Below, one piece after another: positions 1-9,400 of a stretch of DNA of 64,000 nt; position 1 is the stretch's first letter; the number at the start of each line of letters is the position of its first letter. The DNA comes from Nitrosomonas sp. GTDB lineage: Bacteria > Pseudomonadota > Gammaproteobacteria > Burkholderiales > Nitrosomonadaceae. The notes beneath the pieces were generated by a model. It did not search any database. It worked only from the letters and a program-made list of their open reading frames with translations, and was not told the origin of the DNA. The stretch spans positions 372,001 through 436,000 of the forward strand of contig JADJES010000001.1 of assembly GCA_016708955.1 (NCBI GenBank). The letters run 5' to 3'. The position numbers and the translations under genes were made by a program.

Positions 1-9
1 GAGTTGAAC

Positions 10-486
10 ATGAAAAACCATTTACATCACAGTCATCCTACGGCTAACGAACAATCATTGAACAGGGTTGCGTTCATGGCGACCGTGCACTGTCTGTCGG
101 GCTGTGCGATCGGTGAGGTTGCCGGTTTGGTGATTGGAACGGCACTGGGCTGGAGCAGTGCGGAAACGATAGCGCTTGCGATAACGCTCGCTTTTCTGTC
201 CGGTTACCTGTTGACCATGCTGCCTATTCTACGCGCAGGATACAGCTGCAAGGCGGCCATGCGTACTGCTCTTGCGGCCGACACGGTTTCGATTGCGATT
301 ATGGAGATCGCCGATAATCTGATGATGTTGACGATCCCCGGCGCGATGAATGCATCGCTTGATTCGTTGCTGTTCTGGGGCAGCCTGGCGAGCGCCTTGG
401 TTATTGCAGGCATTGCCGCATTTCCGGTCAATCGCTGGCTCATCGCACGAGGCCGCGGCCATGCGCTGGCGCATGCTTATCATTGA
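10..486 (+). CDS. DUF4396 domain membrane protein
   Basis: Small integral membrane protein of the DUF4396 type, recognised by the N-terminal HCLSGCAIGEVAGLVIG segment followed by three further hydrophobic helices. The first about 20 residues are His-rich (HLHHSH), which suggests metal contact at the N-terminus. I chose the ATG at 10; a TTG at 4 is in frame, and the gene may begin further left because the window starts here. It ends 9 nt before the CueR-type regulator, so the two are probably co-transcribed. Members of this family often sit beside copper-resistance genes; its biochemical function is not established. Confidence 0.8.
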   Translation: MKNHLHHSHPTANEQSLNRVAFMATVHCLSGCAIGEVAGLVIGTALGWSSAETIALAITLAFLSGYLLTMLPILRAGYSCKAAMRTALAADTVSIAIMEIADNLMMLTIPGAMNASLDSLLFWGSLASALVIAGIAAFPVNRWLIARGRGHALAHAYH

Positions 487-495
487 GGTGACGGC

Positions 496-969
496 ATGAA
501 TATTGGACAGGCAGCACGCGCTTCAGGCGTATCGGCAAAAATGATCCGCCACTACGAAGCGACCGGTCTCATTCCGGAAGCGGCGCGTTCTTACTCAGGC
601 TATCGCCATTACGATGAACGCGACATTCATACCTTGCGGTTTATCCGCCGGGCGCGCACGGCCGGTTTCAGTACCGCGCAAATCAAGCAACTGCTGTCGT
701 TATGGCACGACCGGCAACGCCCGGCGCGCGAGGTCAAGCAGCTTGCCGCAGCGCATCTGGCCGAGTTGAAGGAGAGGATCACTGAACTGGAATCGATGGC
801 TCAAGCGGTGTCGCAATTGATGACGCATTGCCACGGCGATGATCGCCCGGAATGTCCGATTCTGGCATCTTTGGCCGGTGAAGATGGCGCGCAAGCGGTT
901 ATCGAGACACGCGGCGCGAGCCGTCCGCGAGCCCGTGTGCGCCGGTCAATGCCGCGCGGCGGCCAATAA
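496..969 (+). CDS. cueR: CueR-type Cu(I)-responsive MerR regulator
   Basis: MerR-family activator with an N-terminal winged helix (IGQAARASGVSAKMIRHYE), a long dimerisation helix at about residues 75-110, and a metal loop CHGDDRPEC that places cysteines exactly at 112 and 120, the spacing and positions used for Cu(I)/Ag(I) binding by E. coli CueR. The C-terminus after residue 125 is Arg-rich and longer than usual (157 aa against about 135). It lies directly before the exported TPR protein and the cus efflux genes, its likely targets, although I found no classical CueR box in their upstream regions. Confidence 0.9.
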   Translation: MNIGQAARASGVSAKMIRHYEATGLIPEAARSYSGYRHYDERDIHTLRFIRRARTAGFSTAQIKQLLSLWHDRQRPAREVKQLAAAHLAELKERITELESMAQAVSQLMTHCHGDDRPECPILASLAGEDGAQAVIETRGASRPRARVRRSMPRGGQ

Positions 970-1037
970 CCCGATGTCATCGGGATGAACGCCGGTAATT
1001 TATCCCGGTGATCTATTTCAATTGTAGGAGCTATATC

Positions 1038-2635
1038 ATGAAAACAGCCGTATCCATTATTTTTATCCTTGCCTTGATGTTCGCGGGCTTGCTGCGGGCA
1101 GACGGCGATCACCGCCATTCAGGCGCTTTGAATGAGGAAAAATTGGGAAAAGTCATTTTTCCGGTTTCATGCTCGCCGGTAGCGCAGGAGCAGTTTAATC
1201 AGGCGGTCGCGATGCTGCATTCCTTCTGGTACGACGAGGCCGGAAAGATGTTCCGTCAGGTGACCGTTACCGACCCCGCTTGCGTCATGGGCTACTGGGG
1301 TATTGCAATGAGCCTTTATCACCAGTTATGGGCAACGCCTCCGGCCGCAGCGGAATTGCAAAAGGGACGCGAAGCGCTGCAGCAGGCGGAAAAGCGGGTG
1401 ATCAGAACGGATCGGGAAAAAGCCTATCTTGCGGCGGTTGCATCCTTGTACCAGGGCGACGAGAAAGCGGATTACGGCGCCCGGAAGATCGCGTATCAGA
1501 ACGCCATGGAACAGGTCTGGATGCAAAACCCGGATGACCGGGAAGCCGCGGTGTTTACGCCCTGGCGCTGATCTCCACGGCTGCTCCAAAGGACAAGACT
1601 TATGCCAAACAGAAGAAGGCGCTGGGTTTGCTGCAAAAGGTACTGGAGCGCGAACAGGGTCATCCCGGCGTGGCGCATTACATCATCCACGGCAGCGATT
1701 ATCCCGGTCTGGCCGGGCTCGGGCTCAGCGCAGCCCAAACGTACGCGAAGATCGCTCCGGCCGTGCCGCACGCGTTGCACATGCCATCGCACATTTTCAT
1801 CCGGCTGGGACAGTGGCCGGAGGCTGCGCAATCCAATCTGGCGGCGTACCATGCGGCAAAAGACTATGCCCGGAAAAATGCTGTGAACGGAACCTGGGAT
1901 CAGCAGTTTCACTTTATGGACTATATGATGTACGCCTATCTGCAAACCGGTGAGACGGAAAAAGCCAGGGAAGTCGTGCAAGAACTGCGCGGCATTCAAA
2001 AAGCGCAGCCGGAAAATACCACTTCCGCCTATGCATTCGCGGCGATTCCGGCGCGGTATGCGCTGGAACGCGGCGAATGGCGCGAGGCCGCGGGATTAAC
2101 CGTTAGTCCGGCCGCTTTTCCCTGGAATCAATTTGGCTGGTGCGAGGCTATCACGCATTTTGCCCGCGGCTTGGGCGCTGCCAGAAGCGGACAAACGGAT
2201 GTTGCCCGAAACAGTCTGCAACGGCTGGAGGTATTGCGCGATGCCGATAGGGCCGCCAATAAAGACTATACCGCTGATCAGATCGAAATCCAGCGCCTGG
2301 CACTGGCGGCCTGGGTGGCTCATGGGGAAGGCAAAGTGGAAGAAGCCGTGAAATTCATGCGTGCTTCGGCCGATCTGGAAGATGCAACGGAAAAGGACAA
2401 TGTTACGCCGGGCGCAATCATACCCGCCAGGGAATTGCTGGGCGAGCTGCTGCTGGAATTGAAACGGCCCGGCGAAGCGCTGCAGGCGCTCGAAGCCGCG
2501 CTGCTGCGCACGCCGAAGCGCAGCAATGGCCTTTATCGCGCGGCTCAGGCGGCAAAGCTTATTGGTGACCAAGCCAAGGCCAGCCATTATGAGCAGCAGT
2601 ATCAGCAGTTGCGGGCACCCGCTCAGCTGCATTGA
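1038..2635 (+). CDS. Exported TPR-repeat protein (frameshifted)
   Basis: About 530-aa periplasmic protein with a signal peptide (start ATG 1038, preceded by TAGGAG at 1025-1030) and helical TPR-like repeats throughout. The frame breaks at the T run 1554-1556: adding one T restores AAVFYALALIST and joins the first part (to 1571) to the second (open to 2635). The downstream part contains HYIIHGSDYPG and PHALHMPSHIFIRLGQW, motifs shared by a family of bacterial TPR proteins without known function. Position between cueR and the cus genes suggests co-regulation with metal efflux. The break may be a sequencing error rather than decay. Confidence 0.75.
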
Positions 2636-2652
2636 TCCGCGTGTAATCTTTG

Positions 2653-2689
2653 CGGATTTTGTTTGTCAAATCCGGAAATTGTTTATAAT
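2653..2689 (+). promoter_or_regulatory. Promoter with operator-like inverted repeat before the czcI/cus genes
   Basis: TTGTCA (2663-2668) and a consensus TATAAT (2684-2689) are spaced 15 nt apart. A 7-bp perfect inverted repeat, CGGATTT (2653-2659) and AAATCCG (2668-2674), overlaps the -35 box. TATAAT lies only 7 nt before the ATG at 2697 and no Shine-Dalgarno is visible, so the first transcript may be leaderless. The 15-nt spacer is short for a sigma-70 promoter. Confidence 0.45.
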
Positions 2690-2696
2690 AAAAAAC

Positions 2697-3077
2697 ATGA
2701 ACGCACACAACTACAAATGGCTATTGGTTTTCTTCATGCTGTGGCTGCCATTGCAAGCCGCTGCAGCGGCTGTTTTGTCAGTGTGCGTGCAGGAAAAAAA
2801 CTTCATCCATCAGCATGACCCAGCAACGATAACCATTGACAGCCATCATCATGACGGTTGTCATAAGCAATCGGCTGAGAATACAACCGATCATTGGCTA
2901 GACAGTTTGCCATGCGACGATGCTTCTTGTAATGCCTACAGTAATACGCCGATTCTGTCCGATTACACTGGGCCGGTACTCGTTGACAATATTTCTGCTG
3001 TCATTTCATTAAATTCCGGTTTCACGTCATTTATTCCGGAACAGCCGCAACACCCTCCATTACCCGCTTCCCTTTAG
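2697..3077 (+). CDS. CzcI-like His-rich periplasmic protein
   Basis: 126-aa exported protein with a signal peptide ending near LPLQAAAAAV, then a short mature domain rich in His, Cys and Asp (HQH, SHHHDGCH, CDDASCN). Length, signal peptide style and place immediately before an RND metal-efflux operon match CzcI-type small periplasmic proteins, thought to bind metal and modulate efflux. The reading frame is open from 2526, but only the ATG at 2697 gives a signal peptide. Sequence similarity to named CzcI is weak, so the label is by context and composition. Confidence 0.6.
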   Translation: MNAHNYKWLLVFFMLWLPLQAAAAAVLSVCVQEKNFIHQHDPATITIDSHHHDGCHKQSAENTTDHWLDSLPCDDASCNAYSNTPILSDYTGPVLVDNISAVISLNSGFTSFIPEQPQHPPLPASL

Positions 3078-3229
3078 AAATCCGCCTGTCAGTCACTCAG
3101 GCAAAAAGACTGGTTTTGCACGAATTGCGCGCCCGGATGAGTGCCGCGCAGACAGTGCAAGGCCGTAAACCATCATGGATCTGTTCATCAATTGATTGAA
3201 CCGATGAGATTACCTGTCAGGAGGCTCGT

Positions 3230-3295
3230 ATGTTCCTTACATTTTTTATTAAAACGCATCCGCGGCAATACCATTCCGCCGGGAGGCCGCGATGA
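3230..3295 (+). CDS. 21-residue leader ORF coupled to cusC
   Basis: An ATG at 3230 follows a perfect AGGAGG-like ribosome site (CAGGAGG, 3218-3224) and opens 21 codons rich in Phe, Arg and His, ending in TGA at 3293-3295. The stop overlaps the cusC start (ATGA at 3292-3295), and the cusC ribosome site lies inside this ORF. The arrangement suggests translational coupling, possibly a regulatory leader peptide. It is too short to judge by similarity. Confidence 0.4.
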   Translation: MFLTFFIKTHPRQYHSAGRPR

Positions 3296-4638
3296 ACCGC
3301 GCCGGCATGATCGTGATGGTGCTGATTGCCGGCACAGCCGCAACGGCCGTGCGGGGGCACGAAGCGATTGTGGACAAGACTGAACCAGCGGTACTGACGC
3401 ACGCTGTTGTGCAAAAAGCCTTTGCAGCATCCGCTTCGCATCATGAAACATTGCTGCCGGACTTGATCGCGGAAGCGCTGGAAAATAATCCGGAAATCCA
3501 GGCGGCGCAGCAGGAGCGCGAAGCCGCACGGCAACGCATAGCTCCGGCGCAAGCACTGGACGATCCCATGCTCGAAGCCGGCGTGATCAACGCGCCATTG
3601 GCTTCGTCGCCGTTTAACCGCGAGGATATGACGATGAAAATGATCGGCCTGTCCCAGCGCCTGCCGTTTCCTGGCAAACGCGGATTGCGCCGGGAGGTTG
3701 CCAGCAAGGATGCCGAAGCGATTGATCAGGGCTACCATGAAACGGTTAACCGTGTCGTGCACGATCTTAAAACCGTTTATTTTGATCTGGGGTTTACGCT
3801 GGAAATGATCAAACTGGTTGAGAAAAATAAGCAAACGCTGGAGCACTTTCTGCGCATTGCCGAGCAGCGCTATCAGGTCGGGCAGGGCAGTCAGGCGGAT
3901 GTATTGAAAGCGCAAACGCAAGTATCGCGGATGCAGGACAGGCTGCTGGGTCTGGCGCGCGAGCAACCGGCATTCGAAGCGGAACTGATTCGCGCCCTGG
4001 GACGCAGCACACGGGGCGAGATTCCGGTACCGGCGCCGTTGCAGACTCAGGAAATTCCCCTGGTGCTGGAAACATTGCAGCAGGAAGCCTTGGCGCAACG
4101 CCCTCAGTTGCTGGCACTGCAAAGTCTGATTGCGCGCAACGGGAAATCCGTTGATCTGGCGCGCAAAGCCTACTATCCGGATTTTGATGTGCGTTTTTCC
4201 TATGGTCAACGCGACAACATGCTGGACGGCATACGGCGCGACGACATGGTCAGCATGACGGTGGCCGTCAATCTGCCGGTATGGCGCGGCAGCAAGATCG
4301 AGCCGCGCATCATGGAAGCGCAGGCGATGCGTGATCAGACAGTCAGCCTGTATCAGGCGCAACGTAATGAAATCGCGGCAAGATTACGGCAGCAGATCGC
4401 CATGGCGGAGCAAAGCCTGAAATCGGTCAAGCTCTATCAAAGCGCCATTCTGCCGCAGGCGAAACTGACCGTTGAATCCGCATTGACGGCCTATCAGGTG
4501 AACCGGGTTGATTTTCTGACCTTGCTGGATAATCAGATGACAGTATTTGATTACGAGACCAATCTCATCGCCGCGATGGCCAATTACAACAAGGCGCTGG
4601 CGGAGATTGACTGGCTGGTTGGCAAGAAGCAGCACTAA
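3292..4638 (+). CDS. cusC: TolC-family outer membrane factor of Cus/Czc efflux (CusC)
   Basis: 448-aa outer membrane channel component that completes the tripartite metal pump. It has a signal peptide, then two outer-membrane-efflux repeats typical of TolC proteins: long heptad helices at about 165-240 and 350-420 with the conserved segment RYQVGQGSQADVLKAQTQ and its second-repeat counterpart AYQVNRVDFLTLLDNQ. GGGAGG sits 8 nt before the ATG at 3292. It is followed after 23 nt by the adaptor gene, forming a CBA operon. There is no lipobox-like Cys at the processed N-terminus, unlike E. coli CusC. Confidence 0.9.
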   Translation: MNRAGMIVMVLIAGTAATAVRGHEAIVDKTEPAVLTHAVVQKAFAASASHHETLLPDLIAEALENNPEIQAAQQEREAARQRIAPAQALDDPMLEAGVINAPLASSPFNREDMTMKMIGLSQRLPFPGKRGLRREVASKDAEAIDQGYHETVNRVVHDLKTVYFDLGFTLEMIKLVEKNKQTLEHFLRIAEQRYQVGQGSQADVLKAQTQVSRMQDRLLGLAREQPAFEAELIRALGRSTRGEIPVPAPLQTQEIPLVLETLQQEALAQRPQLLALQSLIARNGKSVDLARKAYYPDFDVRFSYGQRDNMLDGIRRDDMVSMTVAVNLPVWRGSKIEPRIMEAQAMRDQTVSLYQAQRNEIAARLRQQIAMAEQSLKSVKLYQSAILPQAKLTVESALTAYQVNRVDFLTLLDNQMTVFDYETNLIAAMANYNKALAEIDWLVGKKQH

Positions 4639-4661
4639 CGTTACTGATTACGGAGCTTGCT

Positions 4662-6236
4662 ATGCAATCCATGATTAAACCGGTCAGCGCAGGTATTGCG
4701 CTGATCATCGCACTGGCCGCCGGTTACTGGTGGGGAAATACGCAGCCGCAACCGGCAATCGGGGAGACTGCATCCCAGACAGCCGGCGGCGCGCAAAAAA
4801 TTCTTTATTACCGCAATCCGATGGGGTTGCCCGATACCTCTCCGGTGCCCAAAAAAGATCCGATGGGGATGGATTATCTGCCGGTTTATGAAGGCGGTGA
4901 GCCGCCCGCGGATCAAAACGCCGTGATCATCAGCGCGGAAAAGGTGCAGAAGCTCGGTGTGCGCACCGAGGCGGCGGCCTTGCGCGAACTGATCCGCACT
5001 GTGCGGGCTGTTGCGACGGTGCAAGCCGATGAGCGCAAACAATACACCGTAGTAACCAAGTTTGAAGGCTGGATTCACCGGCTGCACGTCAATACCACGG
5101 GGCAGGCTGTCAAAAAAGGCGATGCGCTGATGGATGTATACAGTCCCGAGCTGATCAGCGCGCAGCAGGAATATCTGATCGCGGCAAGAGGACTGCAATC
5201 CGTCGCGGATGGTGATGCGGATGTGCGCGCCGCGATGCAGCGGCTGGTGGCAAGCGCACTGCAGAAACTGCGCAACTGGGATATCGCGGAAGCCGAGTTG
5301 CGGCGCTTGCAGCAAAGTGGCGAAGTGCGGCAGTACCTGACTGTGCGTTCGCAAGCCGGCGGCGTGGTGCTGGAAAAGAAGGCGGTCATGGGGCAACGCT
5401 TCATGCCGGGAGAAATGCTGTATCAAATCGCTGATTTGTCGACAGTGTGGATGCTGGCCGATGTGTTCGAGCAGGATCTCGGCATGATTCATCCCGGCCA
5501 GCTGGTGACCATCCGGGTGGATGCCTATCCCGACAAGGTTTTCAACGGTGAGGTGGCGTTTATTTATCCGGCGGTGACACCGGAGACGCGCACCGCCATT
5601 GTGCGCATCGTGCTGCCTAATCCCGATGGTGTCTTGAAGCCCGACATGTATGCACGGGTCGAATTCGCGTCGTTTCACAGCAAGGATAAAGTGCTGACCG
5701 TGCCGGACTCCGCCGTGCTGGATACTGGCACCCGCCGCGTGGTGCTGGTGGATCTCGGCGCGGGCCGCTTTGAACCGCGCACGGTGAAGCTCGGCATGCA
5801 TGCCGATGGTTATGCCGAAGTGCTGGGCGGGTTGCGTGCCGGGGAAGCCGTGGTGGTCAAGGCGAATTTTCTGATTGATGCGGAAAGCAACTTCAAAAGC
5901 GCGCTCAACAGTTTTGGCCATACCACTTATTATCCGGTGACCGGTGAACAGGAAATCGCGCCAAGCTCAGCGGTTTTGTCGTCTTCGCAAGTGCAATACC
6001 GCGGCGAAGGGCGCATTGAAGCGATTGATTTCACGCATGCGACGGTAACCCTTGCGCACGGCCCGATTGAGAGCCTGCGATGGCCGGCCATGACCATGGA
6101 TTTCCGTTTTCTGGAGCCCACCTTGCTACAATCGTTCAAGCCGGGACAGAAAGTCATTTTTGAAATCGCCGAGGAATCGTCCGGTGAGTTTGTCATTGTG
6201 CGTATCCAGCCAGCGGATACCTTTCATGATCATTAG
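4662..6236 (+). CDS. cusB: RND periplasmic adaptor CusB with HMBD and CusF-like domains
   Basis: 524-aa membrane fusion protein linking CusC to CusA. Order seen: N-terminal signal anchor; heavy-metal-binding domain at about 47-75 (YYRNPMGLPDTSPVPKKDPM, with Met and Tyr ligands); hairpin, lipoyl and beta-barrel domains at about 85-410; and a C-terminal CusF-like domain at about 445-520 containing RWPAMTMDF, the Trp-Met-Met copper site. E. coli encodes CusF separately, so here the chaperone is fused to the adaptor. The stop TAG is contributed by the inverted-repeat insert that follows. Confidence 0.92.
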   Translation: MQSMIKPVSAGIALIIALAAGYWWGNTQPQPAIGETASQTAGGAQKILYYRNPMGLPDTSPVPKKDPMGMDYLPVYEGGEPPADQNAVIISAEKVQKLGVRTEAAALRELIRTVRAVATVQADERKQYTVVTKFEGWIHRLHVNTTGQAVKKGDALMDVYSPELISAQQEYLIAARGLQSVADGDADVRAAMQRLVASALQKLRNWDIAEAELRRLQQSGEVRQYLTVRSQAGGVVLEKKAVMGQRFMPGEMLYQIADLSTVWMLADVFEQDLGMIHPGQLVTIRVDAYPDKVFNGEVAFIYPAVTPETRTAIVRIVLPNPDGVLKPDMYARVEFASFHSKDKVLTVPDSAVLDTGTRRVVLVDLGAGRFEPRTVKLGMHADGYAEVLGGLRAGEAVVVKANFLIDAESNFKSALNSFGHTTYYPVTGEQEIAPSSAVLSSSQVQYRGEGRIEAIDFTHATVTLAHGPIESLRWPAMTMDFRFLEPTLLQSFKPGQKVIFEIAEESSGEFVIVRIQPADTFHDH

Positions 6237-6398
6237 GAGTTTGCTGGAATTGAGACTGATCTACTGCACCAGTGGGAGTAGCGATTCATATTTCCCCGAT
6301 TTTTCGTTGCATAGTCTCGCTATGCGCCTCAAAATCATGAAAATCCGCTCTCGCTATCCCACGTGGTTCGCTACGATCGCTCAAGCCCGGCAAACTCC
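6236..6398. repeat. 163-bp inverted-repeat insert between cusB and cusA
   Basis: The segment is bounded by GGAGTTTGCTGG (6236-6247) and CCGGCAAACTCC (6387-6398), which pair with one mismatch; the similarity extends to 16 of 19 bases. It holds no convincing ORF. Removing it leaves CAT TAA followed by AAAGGAATTCCGGC and the cusA ATG, a normal short spacer with a ribosome site. No target duplication is evident. It looks like a MITE-type insert inside the operon. Confidence 0.5.
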
Positions 6399-6412
6399 AA
6401 AGGAATTCCGGC

Positions 6413-9400
6413 ATGCTTAAAATTATCATCGAATGGTCGATCCGCAATGTTTTCCTGGTGTTACTCGGCACGGCCTTTATCGCCGGCTGGGGTATCTATG
6501 CATTATGGAAAATGCCGGTCGATGCCATCCCCGATTTGTCCGATGTGCAGGTCATCATTTATACCGAATACCCCGGCCAGGCGCCGCAGGTGGTCGAGGA
6601 TCAGGTCACCTATCCGCTCACCACCGCCATGCTGGCGGTGCCGCGCGCAAAAGTGGTGCGCGGTTTGTCGGCATTCGGGGTTTCGTTCATCTATGTCATT
6701 TTTGAAGACGGCACCGATATTTACTGGGCACGGTCGCGCGTGCTGGAATATCTGAATTTTGCCGCCAGCCAGTTGCCCCGCGATGTGCGTCCCGCGCTCG
6801 GCCCGGATGCAACCGGCGTCGGCTGGATTTACCAATATGTCGTCACGGGCGAAGACCGCATGCTGGACGAATTGCGCACCATCCAGGACTGGTTCCTGCG
6901 CTATCAATTAACCACCACGCATGGCGTGTCGGAAGTCGCCAGTGTCGGCGGCTTTGTCAAAACCTATCAGATCACGGTCGATCCGCGCCGCCTGCAAGCG
7001 TATGACATTCCGTTAAAACGGATCACCGAAGTGATCGCCGCCAGCAACCGCGATGTCGGCGGGCGCGTGATTGAGCTGGCGGAAACCGAATACATGGTGC
7101 GCGGCCGGGGTTATCTGCGCGGCATCAGCGATCTGGAGAATCTGGTGGTCAGGGCGCATATCGGCAAACCGGTGCTGTTGCGCGATATCGCCCGCGTGGA
7201 ACTGATTCCCGGCGAACGCCGCGGCATTACGGAGCTGAGCGGCGAAGGCGAAGCGGTTTCCGGCATCGCAGTGGCGCGCTATGGCGAGAATGCGCTGGAT
7301 GTGATTCATGCTTTGGAAGCAAAAATCGATCAGATCAAATCCGGCTTGCCCGCGGATGTTTCGATAACATCGGTTTACAACCGTGCCGAACTGATTCACC
7401 GCGCCATAGCGACGCTGAAGGAAGTATTTATCGAACAGATCGTCATCGTGGCGCTGGTGTGCGCGATATTTCTGATGCATGCGCGCAGCGCGCTGGTGGC
7501 AATTATCATGCTGCCGGTCGGCGTGCTGATTGCGTTCATCGCCATGGCGCAGCTCGGCATTAATTCCAACATCATGAGCCTGGCCGGAATCGCGCTGGCG
7601 ATTGCGGAAATGACCGATGCCGCGATCGTCATGGTCGAGAACGCACACAAACATCTGGCGCGGCTCAGGCCGGGGGAATCGCGCACCCAGGCGGTCATCG
7701 CCGCGTGCCAGGAGGTCGGCCCGTCGCTGTTTTTCAGTCTGCTGATCATTACCGTATCGTTTCTCCCGGTATTCGCGCTGGAAGCGCAGGAAGGGCGCAT
7801 GTTCCAGCCGCTCGCGTATACCAAGACGTTTGCCATGGCCGGTGCGGCGCTGCTGTCGATTACCCTGGTTCCGGTATTGATTTTGTTATTGATCCGCGGC
7901 CGCATTCCGCGCGAGCAGGATAATCCGTTGAGCCGCCTGATGATCCGCTGGTATCGGCCGGTTGTCACCGGCGTGATGCGCTGGAAAAAATCAATTATCG
8001 TCATCGCCCTGGGCGTGCTGGGTGCTACCGTTTATCCGGCGCTGAAGCTGGGAACGGAATTCATGCCGGCGCTGAACGAAGGCACGCTGTTGTACATGCC
8101 GGTCACGCTGCCGGGCATTTCCGTGACCAAAGCGGCGGAAACCATGCAGACGCAAAACAAGATCATCATGAGTTTCCCGGAAGTGGCCTCGGTGTTTGGC
8201 AAAGCGGGGCGCGCCGATACCGCCACCGACCCGGCACCGCTGGAAATGACCGAAACCATCATCAATCTGAAACCGGAAACAGCATGGCGTCCCGGCATGA
8301 CGATCGACAAACTGATTGCCGGACTCGATCAGGCGCTGCAAATTCCCGGCGTCGCGAACGCCTGGACCATGCCGATCAAGAACCGCACCGACATGCTGGC
8401 GACCGGCATCCGCACGCCGGTCGGCATCAAGGTATTCGGCAACGATCTGACTGAAATCGAAACCATCGCGCGGCAGATCGAGGCCGTGGTGAAGGCGGTG
8501 CCCGGCACGACCAGCGCGTATGCCGAGCGCATCACTGGCGGCTATTACCTGGATATCGAACCGGATCGCCTGGCGCTGGCGCGTTACGGCCTGGCGGTCG
8601 GTGATTTGCTTGAAGTCATTTCGGTGACGCTGGGTGGAGAAGTCATTACCACTACGGTGGAAGGGCGCGAGCGGTTTGATGTCGCCATCCGCTATCCGCG
8701 TGAACTGCGCAGCGATCCACAAGCCATCGCCACGCAAGTGCTGGTACCCGCGATGGGCGGCACGATGATTCCGCTGGGTCAATTGGCGCAAGTCAAGCTG
8801 GTGCAGGGGCCGCCGAGTATTCGCACGGAAAATGCGCTGTTGTCTGCTTACATCTTCGTCGACATCCGCGACCGCGATATCGGCGGTTATATTGCCGATG
8901 CGCAACAAGCCGTGCGCGATCAAGTGCAATTTCCGCCGGGGTACTATGCGACCTGGAGCGGGCAGTTTGAATATATGCAACGCGCGACTGAGAAATTGAA
9001 ACTGGTCGTGCCGCTCACCATTTTGATGGTGTTCTTGCTGGTGTATTTAAATTTCGGCCGCTTGACTGAAACGCTGATCGTCATGCTGTCGGTGCCTTTT
9101 TCTCTGGTCGGCGGTATCTGGTTGATGTATTGGCTCGAATACAATCTGAGCATTGCCGCAGTCGTCGGTTTCATTGGCCTGATCGGCATTGCCGCGGAAT
9201 CCGGCATGGTCATGCTGGTGTTTATCGACCAGTCGCTCAGTACGATCTCCCGGCAGCGCAAAGCACTCGCGGAAAAAGTAACGCTGACGGATCTCTATGA
9301 AGCCGTCGTACAAGGCGCGGTCTATCGAATACGCCCGGTAATGATGACCATCGTGGGCAGCGTGGTCGGCTTGCTGCCGGTTATGCTCAGCACCGGTACC

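Noticed and set aside
2640..3291. CueR box before the cus genes
   Set aside because: No ACCTTCC-N7-GGAAGGT-like dyad with long spacer was found; the visible repeat overlaps the -35 box instead.
3217..4362. Long open frame of 381 codons antisense to cusC
   Set aside because: It mirrors cusC codon usage in GC-rich DNA, has no protein features, and cusC is clearly coding on the other strand.
4641..5921. Antisense open frame of 426 codons opposite cusB
   Set aside because: Same reason: a shadow frame of a GC-rich gene, rich in His and Arg with no domain.
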